From an uncultured Oscillospiraceae bacterium (GTDB lineage Bacteria; Bacillota; Clostridia; Oscillospirales; Oscillospiraceae), in contig CAAFEV010000103.1 in the NCBI GenBank assembly GCA_900762005.1, positions 1 to 17,281 of the forward strand: 17,281 nucleotides of DNA. The letters run 5' to 3'. A program made the position numbers and the translations under genes. Shown piece by piece: positions 1 through 7,303 of the stretch (positions within the stretch are counted from its first letter, which is position 1; every line of letters begins with the position of its first letter). The notes below the pieces were generated by a model. That model did no database searches. It had not been told where the DNA came from and saw only the letters and a program-made list of their open reading frames with translations.

Positions 1-614
1 ATGCCCTTTTGAAGTTCGGCGGGAACATTGTCTGCAAATTGGGTCAGATTGCCGATGTCCGGATAGAGCTTTAGGTATGGGGAACGAATTTGCTCCAGAA
101 TGGCAAGCCCACGCGAGATTGTGCCGATAAAGGGCGTGTCCATAATTTCCAGAGCCAGCATGACACCTGCGCGGGTGGCGAGTGTGACTGCCGTGCGCAA
201 TCCATCAAGAAAAAAGGCGACGGTTTGCGTGTCCGACGGCTCATAGTAGACATCATAGGCAGCGAGCTGAATACAGCGGATGCCGAGCCGCTGCGCCAGC
301 AGAATTGCTTTTTCAATGATTTCCATCGCATGAGAACGAACGGTACTGTCTTTGCTGCCGAAGGGAAAACGGCGATGCGCGCTCAGACAAAGTGTTGGAA
401 TTGCGATGCCGTTTTGCAGAGAAAGCGTGCGAATTTTCTCAATTTCAGTATCCGACCAACCCAAACGTGCAAGGCGTCGGTCGGATTCGTCGACGGAAAG
501 CTCAATATGAGAATAGCCGGCGGTGCGTGCGGCAAGAAATTTTTGTTCCCACGAAAAAGAATCCGGCAACGCTTTTTCGTAAATTCCGATGGGAATAGAA
601 TGCAGATCAAACAT
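1..614 (-). CDS. ulaE: L-ribulose-5-phosphate/L-xylulose-5-phosphate 3-epimerase, UlaE/SgbU type (partial, C-terminus outside window)
   Basis: Cytoplasmic TIM-barrel sugar-phosphate isomerase/epimerase, expected to convert L-xylulose-5-P and L-ribulose-5-P. The 204 visible codons follow E. coli UlaE, as I remember it, closely: IGIYEKALP at 9-17, LSVDESDRRLARLGWS at 39-54, CLSAHRRFPFGS at 76-87, IQLAAYDVYYE at 115-125, LALEIMD at 153-159 and YPDIGN at 184-189. E156 and D186 sit where UlaE has metal ligands E155 and D185. The remaining ligands (a His and a Glu) would lie past the window edge. The family is about 285 aa, so roughly 80 residues are missing. The ATG at 614-612 follows a GGGAG site and lies 2 bp after the kinase stop, so the two are probably co-translated. 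Family assignment is firm; the exact substrate is inferred. Confidence 0.9.
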   Translation of the reverse strand, partial: MFDLHSIPIGIYEKALPDSFSWEQKFLAARTAGYSHIELSVDESDRRLARLGWSDTEIEKIRTLSLQNGIAIPTLCLSAHRRFPFGSKDSTVRSHAMEIIEKAILLAQRLGIRCIQLAAYDVYYEPSDTQTVAFFLDGLRTAVTLATRAGVMLALEIMDTPFIGTISRGLAILEQIRSPYLKLYPDIGNLTQFADNVPAELQKG

Positions 615-616
615 TT

Positions 617-2116
617 TCAAGTCTCCCAATTTGTTTCCGCGAACGGTAGAAAACGTAGATATTTCTGATATTTATTTTGGTATATTTCAGAGCATTTTTG
701 CCCGGGCAGATAGCAGGCGGGGCGGGGGGTCATGGCTGCGGACGCCTGCCTCAGACCGGCATACTCGCCGGCGGCAACCGCTGCGCACATCGCACAGCCG
801 AGCGCGCCGCTTTCCCGGACACCGACCGCCTCTACGGGTAAATTCATCACATCGGCAAACAACTGCGCCCAAAAAGGGGAGCGAGCCGCACCGCCCGCAA
901 GCCGAATGCGCTCCCAGATTCTGCCGCTGCCGCGCAGACGGTCAACATGAGCCTTGTGGGTAAAGGCAATACCCTCAAAGACGGCGCGGAGAATATGCGC
1001 GGCGGTATGCGAGGCCTCCAAGCCGAAAAACGCGCCGCGCGCGGCTGCGTTTGTTGCGCCGCCGACCAGATAGGGGAAGAACAGCGGACACGGCTCCTGC
1101 GGTGCAACCGAGCCTGCCTGCTGCGCAAGAAGCTCGTAAACGGCTTCGCCGCAGCGGGAGAGCGCATCGGGAAACAGCGTTCGCAGCACCCATTCCATCG
1201 TGCCGACGGAGGTCGGGCTGCTCTCCTCTAAAAGATAATACTCCGGCAGACAGTAGAGCGAATTCATGCGGATGCTGCCGTCGGTGACGGGCTGCGCACT
1301 GAGACACTCGTTAATGCCCCATGTGCCGGCAATTATACAAAGAAGCTCCGGCGATGTGACGCCGGATGCCAGCGCACAGGCATCAATATCGAACATTCCC
1401 CCGGCTACCGGGGTGCCCTCCGCAAGCCCGGTCTGCCGCGCCGCCTGTGCCGAAATACAGCCGCAGACCGCCCCAGAGGCGCACAGCGGCGGTAGAGCCG
1501 CCGTTAGCGCGGACAAGCCGAGCGTTTGTAAAATTACGGGGTCATAGCTGCGGGTCGTTAAATTAAGCAGACCGGAGCCGGAGCAATCCGTTAGCTCTGC
1601 CATTGCCGTTCCCGTCAGACGAAACCGCAGATAATCCTTACAGGAAAAAACAAAACCGATGCTTGAATAAAGCGAGGGGCGGTTTTCCTTGAGCCAACAC
1701 AGCAGTGCGGTCGGCTGACAGGCAAGGCAGTGCTGCAGGGTGCGCGGGAACAGGGCGCGTTCCGTGCCGTCGCGCTGCCAACGCGCCTGTAGCTTTGCGG
1801 CGCGGCTGTCGGTGGAGAGGATACCGAGCAGCGGCGCACCTGCCCTGTCGCAGAGGTATAGCCCCTTGCCGTGGCCGCAAACGGCAAGCGCGGCAACCTG
1901 TGAGGGTTCGCAGCTCGCCTGCGCAAGCACGCGGCGGATTACCGTGCAATTCGCTTGCCACATCTGCTCCATATCCCGCTCGACAAAGCCGGGGGCAGGG
2001 TAACGGACGGCGGTATCCATGCTTTCAACGGCAAGCATGCGCCCGGAGACGTCAAACAACGCCGCCTTTGTTTTTGTGCCGCCGTTGTCAATTCCGAGAT
2101 AGCAGCGCATCGGCAT
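617..2116 (-). CDS. FGGY-family carbohydrate kinase, L-xylulose kinase (LyxK)-like
   Basis: ATP-dependent cytoplasmic ketose kinase, probably phosphorylating L-xylulose or a related L-ketose. At 499 aa it has the usual FGGY length. Numbered from the ATG at 2116: phosphate-binding loop GIDNGGTKTKAALFD near 8-22, FVERDMEQMWQ near 44-54, GHGKGLYL near 81-88, GGMFDIDACA at 239-248 with D243 at the catalytic-base position, GTWG at 264-267, and the C-terminal nucleotide site GGAARSPFWAQL at 408-419. The order and spelling of these blocks resemble E. coli LyxK more than xylulokinase XylB. The start is ambiguous: a GTG at 2119, an ATG at 2116 (TGATG overlap with the upstream stop) and an ATG at 2110 are all in frame, and no strong ribosome site is seen, which fits translational coupling. 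The 3-epimerase follows 2 bp later, making a kinase-epimerase pair. Substrate is an inference. Confidence 0.9.
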   Translation of the reverse strand: MPMRCYLGIDNGGTKTKAALFDVSGRMLAVESMDTAVRYPAPGFVERDMEQMWQANCTVIRRVLAQASCEPSQVAALAVCGHGKGLYLCDRAGAPLLGILSTDSRAAKLQARWQRDGTERALFPRTLQHCLACQPTALLCWLKENRPSLYSSIGFVFSCKDYLRFRLTGTAMAELTDCSGSGLLNLTTRSYDPVILQTLGLSALTAALPPLCASGAVCGCISAQAARQTGLAEGTPVAGGMFDIDACALASGVTSPELLCIIAGTWGINECLSAQPVTDGSIRMNSLYCLPEYYLLEESSPTSVGTMEWVLRTLFPDALSRCGEAVYELLAQQAGSVAPQEPCPLFFPYLVGGATNAAARGAFFGLEASHTAAHILRAVFEGIAFTHKAHVDRLRGSGRIWERIRLAGGAARSPFWAQLFADVMNLPVEAVGVRESGALGCAMCAAVAAGEYAGLRQASAAMTPRPACYLPGQKCSEIYQNKYQKYLRFLPFAETNWET

Positions 2117-3963
2117 CACCCGATTCGTTGCAGACGGAAGGGATTTTCTTTGGTGAAGGGAACCGGCGCGGGCGCACGCATCGGGAGCCAGCTTGTGTAA
2201 TTGCTGCCGGAGGAGCCGGCGGTATACAGGTCACAGAGCACCATCGCCTGTTTCCCGTCGCTGACGCGGAACAGGCAGCCGGCACGCGGCGTTTGCTCAA
2301 TGCCGGTAACGCGCAGAGAGGCGGCGTCCAGCCCGGGCAGGTGCTCCACATCCAGCCGACGGTCATAGAAAGCATCGGCGCAGAGCAGCAACGGTCCGTA
2401 ATACAGGCTTGCAAGCTGCGAAAGACGTTCCTCGCCGACCCAGATATGCAGCGACATATCCAGCGTCAGGCAGAGCCTGTCACCGGGACGGAAAACCCGG
2501 GTAACGGCGGCGTAGCTGCCCTTTTGCGCGGCAACAGGCTCGCCGTTGACGGTAAGCAGCGTTTGCTCCGACCAGAACGGAATGCGCAGCTTTAGCGTCA
2601 GCTCCGTCTGCGGTGCCTGCTCGATGCAGAGCGTAACTGTTCCGTCGTAGGGGTATTGCGTTTCCTGCGTAAAGGAAAGGCAGCCGGCAGGCAGCTCCAG
2701 CACTGCGCTGCAGGCACCGTAGTAATTCACGACAGCTGCGTCGCCCTGCGCCATGAACGCCCAGCTATCGAGCAAGCCGAAGGCACGCGGCGCATTCACG
2801 GAGCAGCAGTTGAGATCCGGGCTGCCGGCGCGGCTCTGAAACACGATTTGCTGATAATTCGCCCGTTTGCAGCCCGCAACCGGCGTGTCGTAGGTAGACC
2901 AGCGTCCGGAGGGGGAGAAGGAGCCCATGCTGCTGTTCAGCGTGGCAAGCTCCAGTGTATCCGCCACGATGCTCTTCCCGCTCAGACGCAGGACATCGGC
3001 GGAGAGTGCCATAAACGCAATAACGCAGCAGGTTTCAATCGGGCCTTCCTTATAGGGACTGCCCATCGCCTGCTCCCATGTGGAGAAGCCGCCGGTATTG
3101 TGGACATCGGTGGAGACGATGCTCCACCAGATATGCTCCACCGCGCGGCGGTAGTGCGCATCGCCCGTGGCGGCGTACAGCTCCAAAAGCCCTTCAATCG
3201 GGTGCAGACTCTCCCAGCGCGGCTTCGGCATCTGCCAGAATTCCACGCCGTTCAATGCCTGACGCAGATAGTCGCCTGCGGGCGGAACCTCTAAGTCTGC
3301 CACAAGCCGCTCGCAGAAGCGCAGATAACGCGCATCCCCCGTCTTGCGATAGAGAATTGCAAAGCTGTGCAGCACCGAAAGGTTCATTTCCTCCGAGCCG
3401 GTATCGACCACGCGAGGCTGTCCGGCTCCGTAGAAGGTGCTGAGATAAAGCTCCGCAATGCGTACGACTGCCTGAAACGCCTGCTCGTCGCCGGTGGTGT
3501 CATGCCAGAGCAGCAGCCCGAGCATGATATGATAATGCGCCCAGCTATCCCATGTTGCGAGAGTCTCGGGCTTGGCGTTTGCATCGAAGGCATACTGCAT
3601 CGGGGCGCAGGTGCCGGTCAACCTGTGCCCCTCGGAGAATACGCCGAGGTAGCCGTCCGGCTGTTGCAGGGAGAGCAGCTCCTGCGTAAAGCCCGTCAGG
3701 TAGTCGCCGAGGCGGACATCGCGCGTCAGACGGTAAAGCTGCGTCGCGCAGGTCAGGTATTTTCCGGCGAACTCTCCCGACCATGCCAAAAGATGACGGT
3801 GCGGAAGGTAGTCGGCATCGGCAATCATATCCAGAATTGCCGGATTGGTCTCACGAATGCCGATTAGCCAGTGCTCCGTAATATTTTGCAGCAGAGTTCC
3901 GAGCGGGCCGCCAAAACGGACGCTTTTTTGCGGAATCTCGGAAAAACAGAAATTTGTTGTCAT
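2116..3963 (-). CDS. GH127-superfamily (DUF1680-type, beta-L-arabinofuranosidase-like) hydrolase, cytoplasmic copy
   Basis: Probable retaining L-sugar glycosidase of the Cys-nucleophile, zinc-dependent GH127 superfamily; 615 aa. Seen in the sequence: an alpha-helical N-terminal region with PDGYLGVFS at 102-110 and HYHIMLGLL at 143-151, then H254, an E297-containing block WEQAMGSPY, ETC at 310-312, and a paired cysteine C386-C387 in NCCSVNAPR. From known family members (HypBA1: acid/base E322, zinc ligands E338/C340/C417/C418, C417 as nucleophile), E297, E310, C312, C386 and C387 are the matching residues; spacing is close but not identical. There is no signal peptide, unlike its two paralogues in the operon, so it should act on imported oligosaccharides. 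The ATG at 3963 has AGGAAAAGG upstream, and the preceding gene ends 27 bp away. The clade is divergent, so L-arabinofuranose specificity is not assured. Confidence 0.82.
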   Translation of the reverse strand: MTTNFCFSEIPQKSVRFGGPLGTLLQNITEHWLIGIRETNPAILDMIADADYLPHRHLLAWSGEFAGKYLTCATQLYRLTRDVRLGDYLTGFTQELLSLQQPDGYLGVFSEGHRLTGTCAPMQYAFDANAKPETLATWDSWAHYHIMLGLLLWHDTTGDEQAFQAVVRIAELYLSTFYGAGQPRVVDTGSEEMNLSVLHSFAILYRKTGDARYLRFCERLVADLEVPPAGDYLRQALNGVEFWQMPKPRWESLHPIEGLLELYAATGDAHYRRAVEHIWWSIVSTDVHNTGGFSTWEQAMGSPYKEGPIETCCVIAFMALSADVLRLSGKSIVADTLELATLNSSMGSFSPSGRWSTYDTPVAGCKRANYQQIVFQSRAGSPDLNCCSVNAPRAFGLLDSWAFMAQGDAAVVNYYGACSAVLELPAGCLSFTQETQYPYDGTVTLCIEQAPQTELTLKLRIPFWSEQTLLTVNGEPVAAQKGSYAAVTRVFRPGDRLCLTLDMSLHIWVGEERLSQLASLYYGPLLLCADAFYDRRLDVEHLPGLDAASLRVTGIEQTPRAGCLFRVSDGKQAMVLCDLYTAGSSGSNYTSWLPMRAPAPVPFTKENPFRLQRIG

Positions 3964-3990
3964 AAGGTGAACCTTTTCCTGCCGATGCGC

Positions 3991-5391
3991 TTATTTCCGC
4001 TCGGCAAGCTCCTTCTTAAATTCCTTTTCCAGCTTCGGCATAATTTCGTTCATAATGACCTCGCGGGCGGTTTTCTTTCCCGACCAGACCTGATCAAGCG
4101 GAGTGTTGATCAGCTGATAAAGAGAGGTGTGGTTATACAGCTTGAAAATGTTGTCGCGCACGGCACACTCGCGCATGACATCGACAACCGCCGTGCGGTA
4201 CTCGTCGGTGTAATAAGCACCGCCGTCCAGCCATGTGTTGATTTTTGCCTCGTCGGTGTAGTAAGTCTCGTCCGAGGGCATCCACAGACCCTTCTGGATT
4301 TGCGTCATGATGTTTTCCGTGCTGTACATATATTCCAAAAGACGCATTGCAGCTTCCTTGTGCTTGGATTTGTTGAATACGACAATCACGGGACCGGAGG
4401 TGAGAACCGAATAGTTTTTCAGCACGGGACCGATGCCGAAGCCCAGATTCAGCGTGCCGTTTTCGATGTACTTTTTATACCACAGGAGGTTGTACTGCCC
4501 GGCGTAGCTCATCGCCACCTTGCCGGTGAGCAGAATGTTGTTGCCGCCGCCGATGGCACTGCGGGAGGCGGGGCTCGGCATGACGTGATGGACGTTGATG
4601 AGGTCGGAAACCATCTGATACGCTTCGATGGTCTCTTCCTTGTTCAGCCAGATTTCCGTGCAGTCCTCGTTAAAAACGCCGCCGCCGTTGTTGATTGCCA
4701 GCATCTCGGGCGGTACGTCGGAGATGGCGTATACCTTGATGTGCTCGGCATCAAACCCGGCTTCGTTCGGATGCTTGCCGTTGATATCCACGGTTAATTG
4801 AATACACGCCTGCACAAATTCGTCCCAGCTCCACGCATCGTCCACCTTGGACGGAACGGTAACGCCCATGGAATCGCAATAGGTCTTATCATAGAAGAGG
4901 GTATAGCACTCGGCGATGTAGCTTGAGCCGACGACGCCGTTTTCGGTGTTGTCAAAGGTCACGACATCCAGACGGTCGGAGATTTTTCCGTCGGTATACA
5001 GGGAGCTGACATCGGCAAACATTCCCTTTTTCGCCCAGTCCATGGTGCTCGCCTCGAGCATCTGACCGACATCCGGCAGCGTATTCGTTGCCGCCATGGC
5101 ACTGAGCTTTGTCATATACTCGCTTTGCGGAATGAAGAGATATTTCACGCGAATGTCGGGATTGTCCTTTTCAAAGGCGCGGAAAATTTCCTCAAACATT
5201 TTCTTTTCTTCACTGTCGCCCCAGTTACAGAAGGTGATTTCCGTGATCTTGCCGTCGCCGTTTCCGCCGCTGCCGCCTTCGCCGCCGTTCTGACCGACGG
5301 CAATGTCATCATCGGAGCCGCCCGAGCAGCCGAAGGTGCCGAGGAGCGTTGCAAGACATAACAGCAGCGCGAGAATTTTTTTCAGTTTCAT
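3991..5391 (-). CDS. CUT1-type ABC transporter sugar-binding lipoprotein
   Basis: Extracellular substrate-binding component (solute-binding protein family 1) of the importer whose permeases are encoded upstream. It has a lipoprotein signal MKLKKILALLLC with cysteine C22 after GTFG, which is a weak lipobox, then a glycine-rich linker to about residue 48, then the binding domain opening with ITEITFCNWGDSEEKKMFEE. Motifs such as LFYDKTYCDSMGVTVPSKVDDAWSW and AAMRLLEYMYSTE are typical of family-1 binding proteins for oligosaccharides. The start at 5391 (466 aa) was chosen because GGAGG lies 8 nt upstream and the signal peptide begins there; an in-frame ATG at 5439 would add 16 residues without a signal and overlap the upstream gene. 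It lies between two hydrolase genes rather than beside the permeases. The ligand cannot be read from the sequence. Confidence 0.9.
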   Translation of the reverse strand: MKLKKILALLLCLATLLGTFGCSGGSDDDIAVGQNGGEGGSGGNGDGKITEITFCNWGDSEEKKMFEEIFRAFEKDNPDIRVKYLFIPQSEYMTKLSAMAATNTLPDVGQMLEASTMDWAKKGMFADVSSLYTDGKISDRLDVVTFDNTENGVVGSSYIAECYTLFYDKTYCDSMGVTVPSKVDDAWSWDEFVQACIQLTVDINGKHPNEAGFDAEHIKVYAISDVPPEMLAINNGGGVFNEDCTEIWLNKEETIEAYQMVSDLINVHHVMPSPASRSAIGGGNNILLTGKVAMSYAGQYNLLWYKKYIENGTLNLGFGIGPVLKNYSVLTSGPVIVVFNKSKHKEAAMRLLEYMYSTENIMTQIQKGLWMPSDETYYTDEAKINTWLDGGAYYTDEYRTAVVDVMRECAVRDNIFKLYNHTSLYQLINTPLDQVWSGKKTAREVIMNEIMPKLEKEFKKELAERK

Positions 5392-5405
5392 TGTTGTTTC
5401 CTCCG

Positions 5406-7298
5406 TTATTCGTTTGAAATTCGTTGATTCCAGCTGCAAGCATTGCGTTGCAAGGGCTGCGGCGCAAGCTGATTGTTAAAGAACCATGAGGTATAGTAGG
5501 TGCCGCTCTGTCCGGCGGTAGCCAAATCGCAAAGAATGAGGTCCTCGCCTGCGGCATCGGTTACCCTGACCGCAACGGCAGGGGCGGGATAGCTTGTAAC
5601 CGCAACCGGCTGCGCAGTGACCGAGTATAGGTCCAGCTGCCGCCGCTCGCCCGACCATGCGGGATTGAAGCGTTGATCCACGGTCAGAAGAACCGGTCCG
5701 TAATATGCCGAAAGATACCCGGCGTAGGTGTCCTCCGCTGCCCAATAATGCAGGGACATATCGAGCGAAAGCTCAATGACATCGCCGTTTGCCCAAGTCT
5801 TGGTGATGCTGTAATAGCCGCCGCTTTTCGGGGCTTCAAGCTGTTTGCCGTTGACCTTCACCGTGCTGCTTGCCGACCAGACGGGGATACGCAGATTCAT
5901 GGTGAATTCCTCTGCACTCTGCGTGCCGATGACCAGACGGACGCTGCCGTCGGCGGGGTATTGCGTCTGCTGCTGAATTTGTATCAGGTTGCCCGCAGGT
6001 GTGGCGGTGACAAATTCACTCTCGCCGTAGTAGTTGATATAAATGCCGTTCCCGTCGCGCAGAAGTGCCCAGCCGGGCAGCGTTCCGATGCCCAGCGAGC
6101 AGTTGGACATACAGCAACTGAATTCCGGCGCACCCTGCGCCGCCTGCCAGTTCAGATGATTGATTGAGGCAAGCTTGTGGCCTTCGGCGGGCGTATCGTA
6201 TGTCCACCAGCGGCCTGCAGCATCCTGCGCCCCCAGCGTTGCATTCCAGAAGGTCAGCTCAAGCTCGTCTGCAATGTCGGACTGCTTCAGGCGACGGCTC
6301 GCCTCCGCCATTGCGGACAGCCAGGTGACGTTGCCGCAGGTTTCGGCGGAACCTTCCTTGTAGGGACTGGCGATTGCGCCCTCCATGGTGGTGTTTGCGC
6401 CGGTGCTGCGCCGATCCGTGAGGACGATGCTCTCAAACATAAAGCGCAGCGCGTTTGTGTAAGCGGGGTCGTCCATCACATCGCCGATCACACCGAGTGC
6501 TTCGACCTCAAAGACATTCTCCCAGTTGTGGCGTGCCATCTGGCAGAATTCCGTGCCACTGTTCGCGGCATTGAGATAATCACCGCCTGTCCAGCCGGTT
6601 GCAAGCAGATACTTTTGCAGCAGCTCGTAAAAACGCGGCTCCTGCGTTGCCAGACAGAGATTTGCCACACCGCCGATGGGCATGGAGTCGTTGATGCCGC
6701 GCAGCTCCGCCTGTTCGATGTAATAATCGCCGATCAGCGTTGCAAGCCGCAGGGCGTTCTCACTTTTGGCGGCGTTGTACCACGCCATGACACCGTTGAG
6801 CCACGAGGGGTTAATCAGCGGAAATTCCTCGCCGTTCAAATCGTATTCCAAAGTGCCGTAGGCTTCGATGCAGGCGATGCTGTCGGAAACAAGCTGCTCC
6901 ATTTTTTCATAGAGGACGGCATCCTTTTCCATATCATAGCAGCCTGCGGCACTGCGCAGCAGACAGGGGGCGAACATACCGAACCAGAAGTCCACCTGCT
7001 CGGCAATGTCCGTTTTCCCGTTTTGCCGGACGGAGTCGAGCATTAGGGGATTGCTCTCATAGGCGTTATAAAGCCAGTTTTTTAAGTTTCCTGTCACACG
7101 CTCGCCGACAAAGCTGCCGAAATGGGACAGATATGCGGTTTCCCGCTGCGCCGCCTCCGCTTTTGCGGCTGCGTCAAGCGCGTTCAGGTCGAAGTAGAAG
7201 GACGCGGCTGCGCCGCTTGTCTTTTCGTCCTCTCCCGAACAGCCGACGCACCCCGAAAGCAGGGCGCAGCAGAGCACAAGGGCTACCCATTTTTTCAT
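5406..7298 (-). CDS. GH127-superfamily lipoprotein, divergent copy lacking conserved histidines
   Basis: Predicted cell-surface lipoprotein hydrolase of the GH127 superfamily, 630 aa. Signal peptide MKKWVALVLCCALLSGC has a good lipobox (LSGC, C17). It keeps MEGAIASPY (E306), ETC at 319-321 and SCC at 394-396, matching the acid/base Glu and the Glu-Cys-Cys-Cys zinc/nucleophile set of the family. It aligns throughout with the proteins at 2116-3963 and 7304-9316, including a C-terminal beta-rich part with NLRIPVWS, SLDMSLHYW and YYGPVLL. Unlike both, it lacks the DGYLG block, reads NPSWLNG where they have HYHI, and has F263 where they have His. It may therefore have altered specificity or activity. 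The start at 7298 was chosen for the signal peptide and an AAGGAG site about 10 nt upstream; an ATG at 7331 would overlap the upstream gene. It lies 5 bp after that gene. Confidence 0.8.
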   Translation of the reverse strand: MKKWVALVLCCALLSGCVGCSGEDEKTSGAAASFYFDLNALDAAAKAEAAQRETAYLSHFGSFVGERVTGNLKNWLYNAYESNPLMLDSVRQNGKTDIAEQVDFWFGMFAPCLLRSAAGCYDMEKDAVLYEKMEQLVSDSIACIEAYGTLEYDLNGEEFPLINPSWLNGVMAWYNAAKSENALRLATLIGDYYIEQAELRGINDSMPIGGVANLCLATQEPRFYELLQKYLLATGWTGGDYLNAANSGTEFCQMARHNWENVFEVEALGVIGDVMDDPAYTNALRFMFESIVLTDRRSTGANTTMEGAIASPYKEGSAETCGNVTWLSAMAEASRRLKQSDIADELELTFWNATLGAQDAAGRWWTYDTPAEGHKLASINHLNWQAAQGAPEFSCCMSNCSLGIGTLPGWALLRDGNGIYINYYGESEFVTATPAGNLIQIQQQTQYPADGSVRLVIGTQSAEEFTMNLRIPVWSASSTVKVNGKQLEAPKSGGYYSITKTWANGDVIELSLDMSLHYWAAEDTYAGYLSAYYGPVLLTVDQRFNPAWSGERRQLDLYSVTAQPVAVTSYPAPAVAVRVTDAAGEDLILCDLATAGQSGTYYTSWFFNNQLAPQPLQRNACSWNQRISNE

Positions 7299-7303
7299 CT
7301 GCG

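Noticed and set aside
1705..2595. 296-codon plus-strand open frame over the kinase and GH127 genes
   Set aside because: It runs antisense across two well-supported genes, is Arg- and Ala-rich and has no recognisable motif. It is a by-product of GC-rich codon usage.
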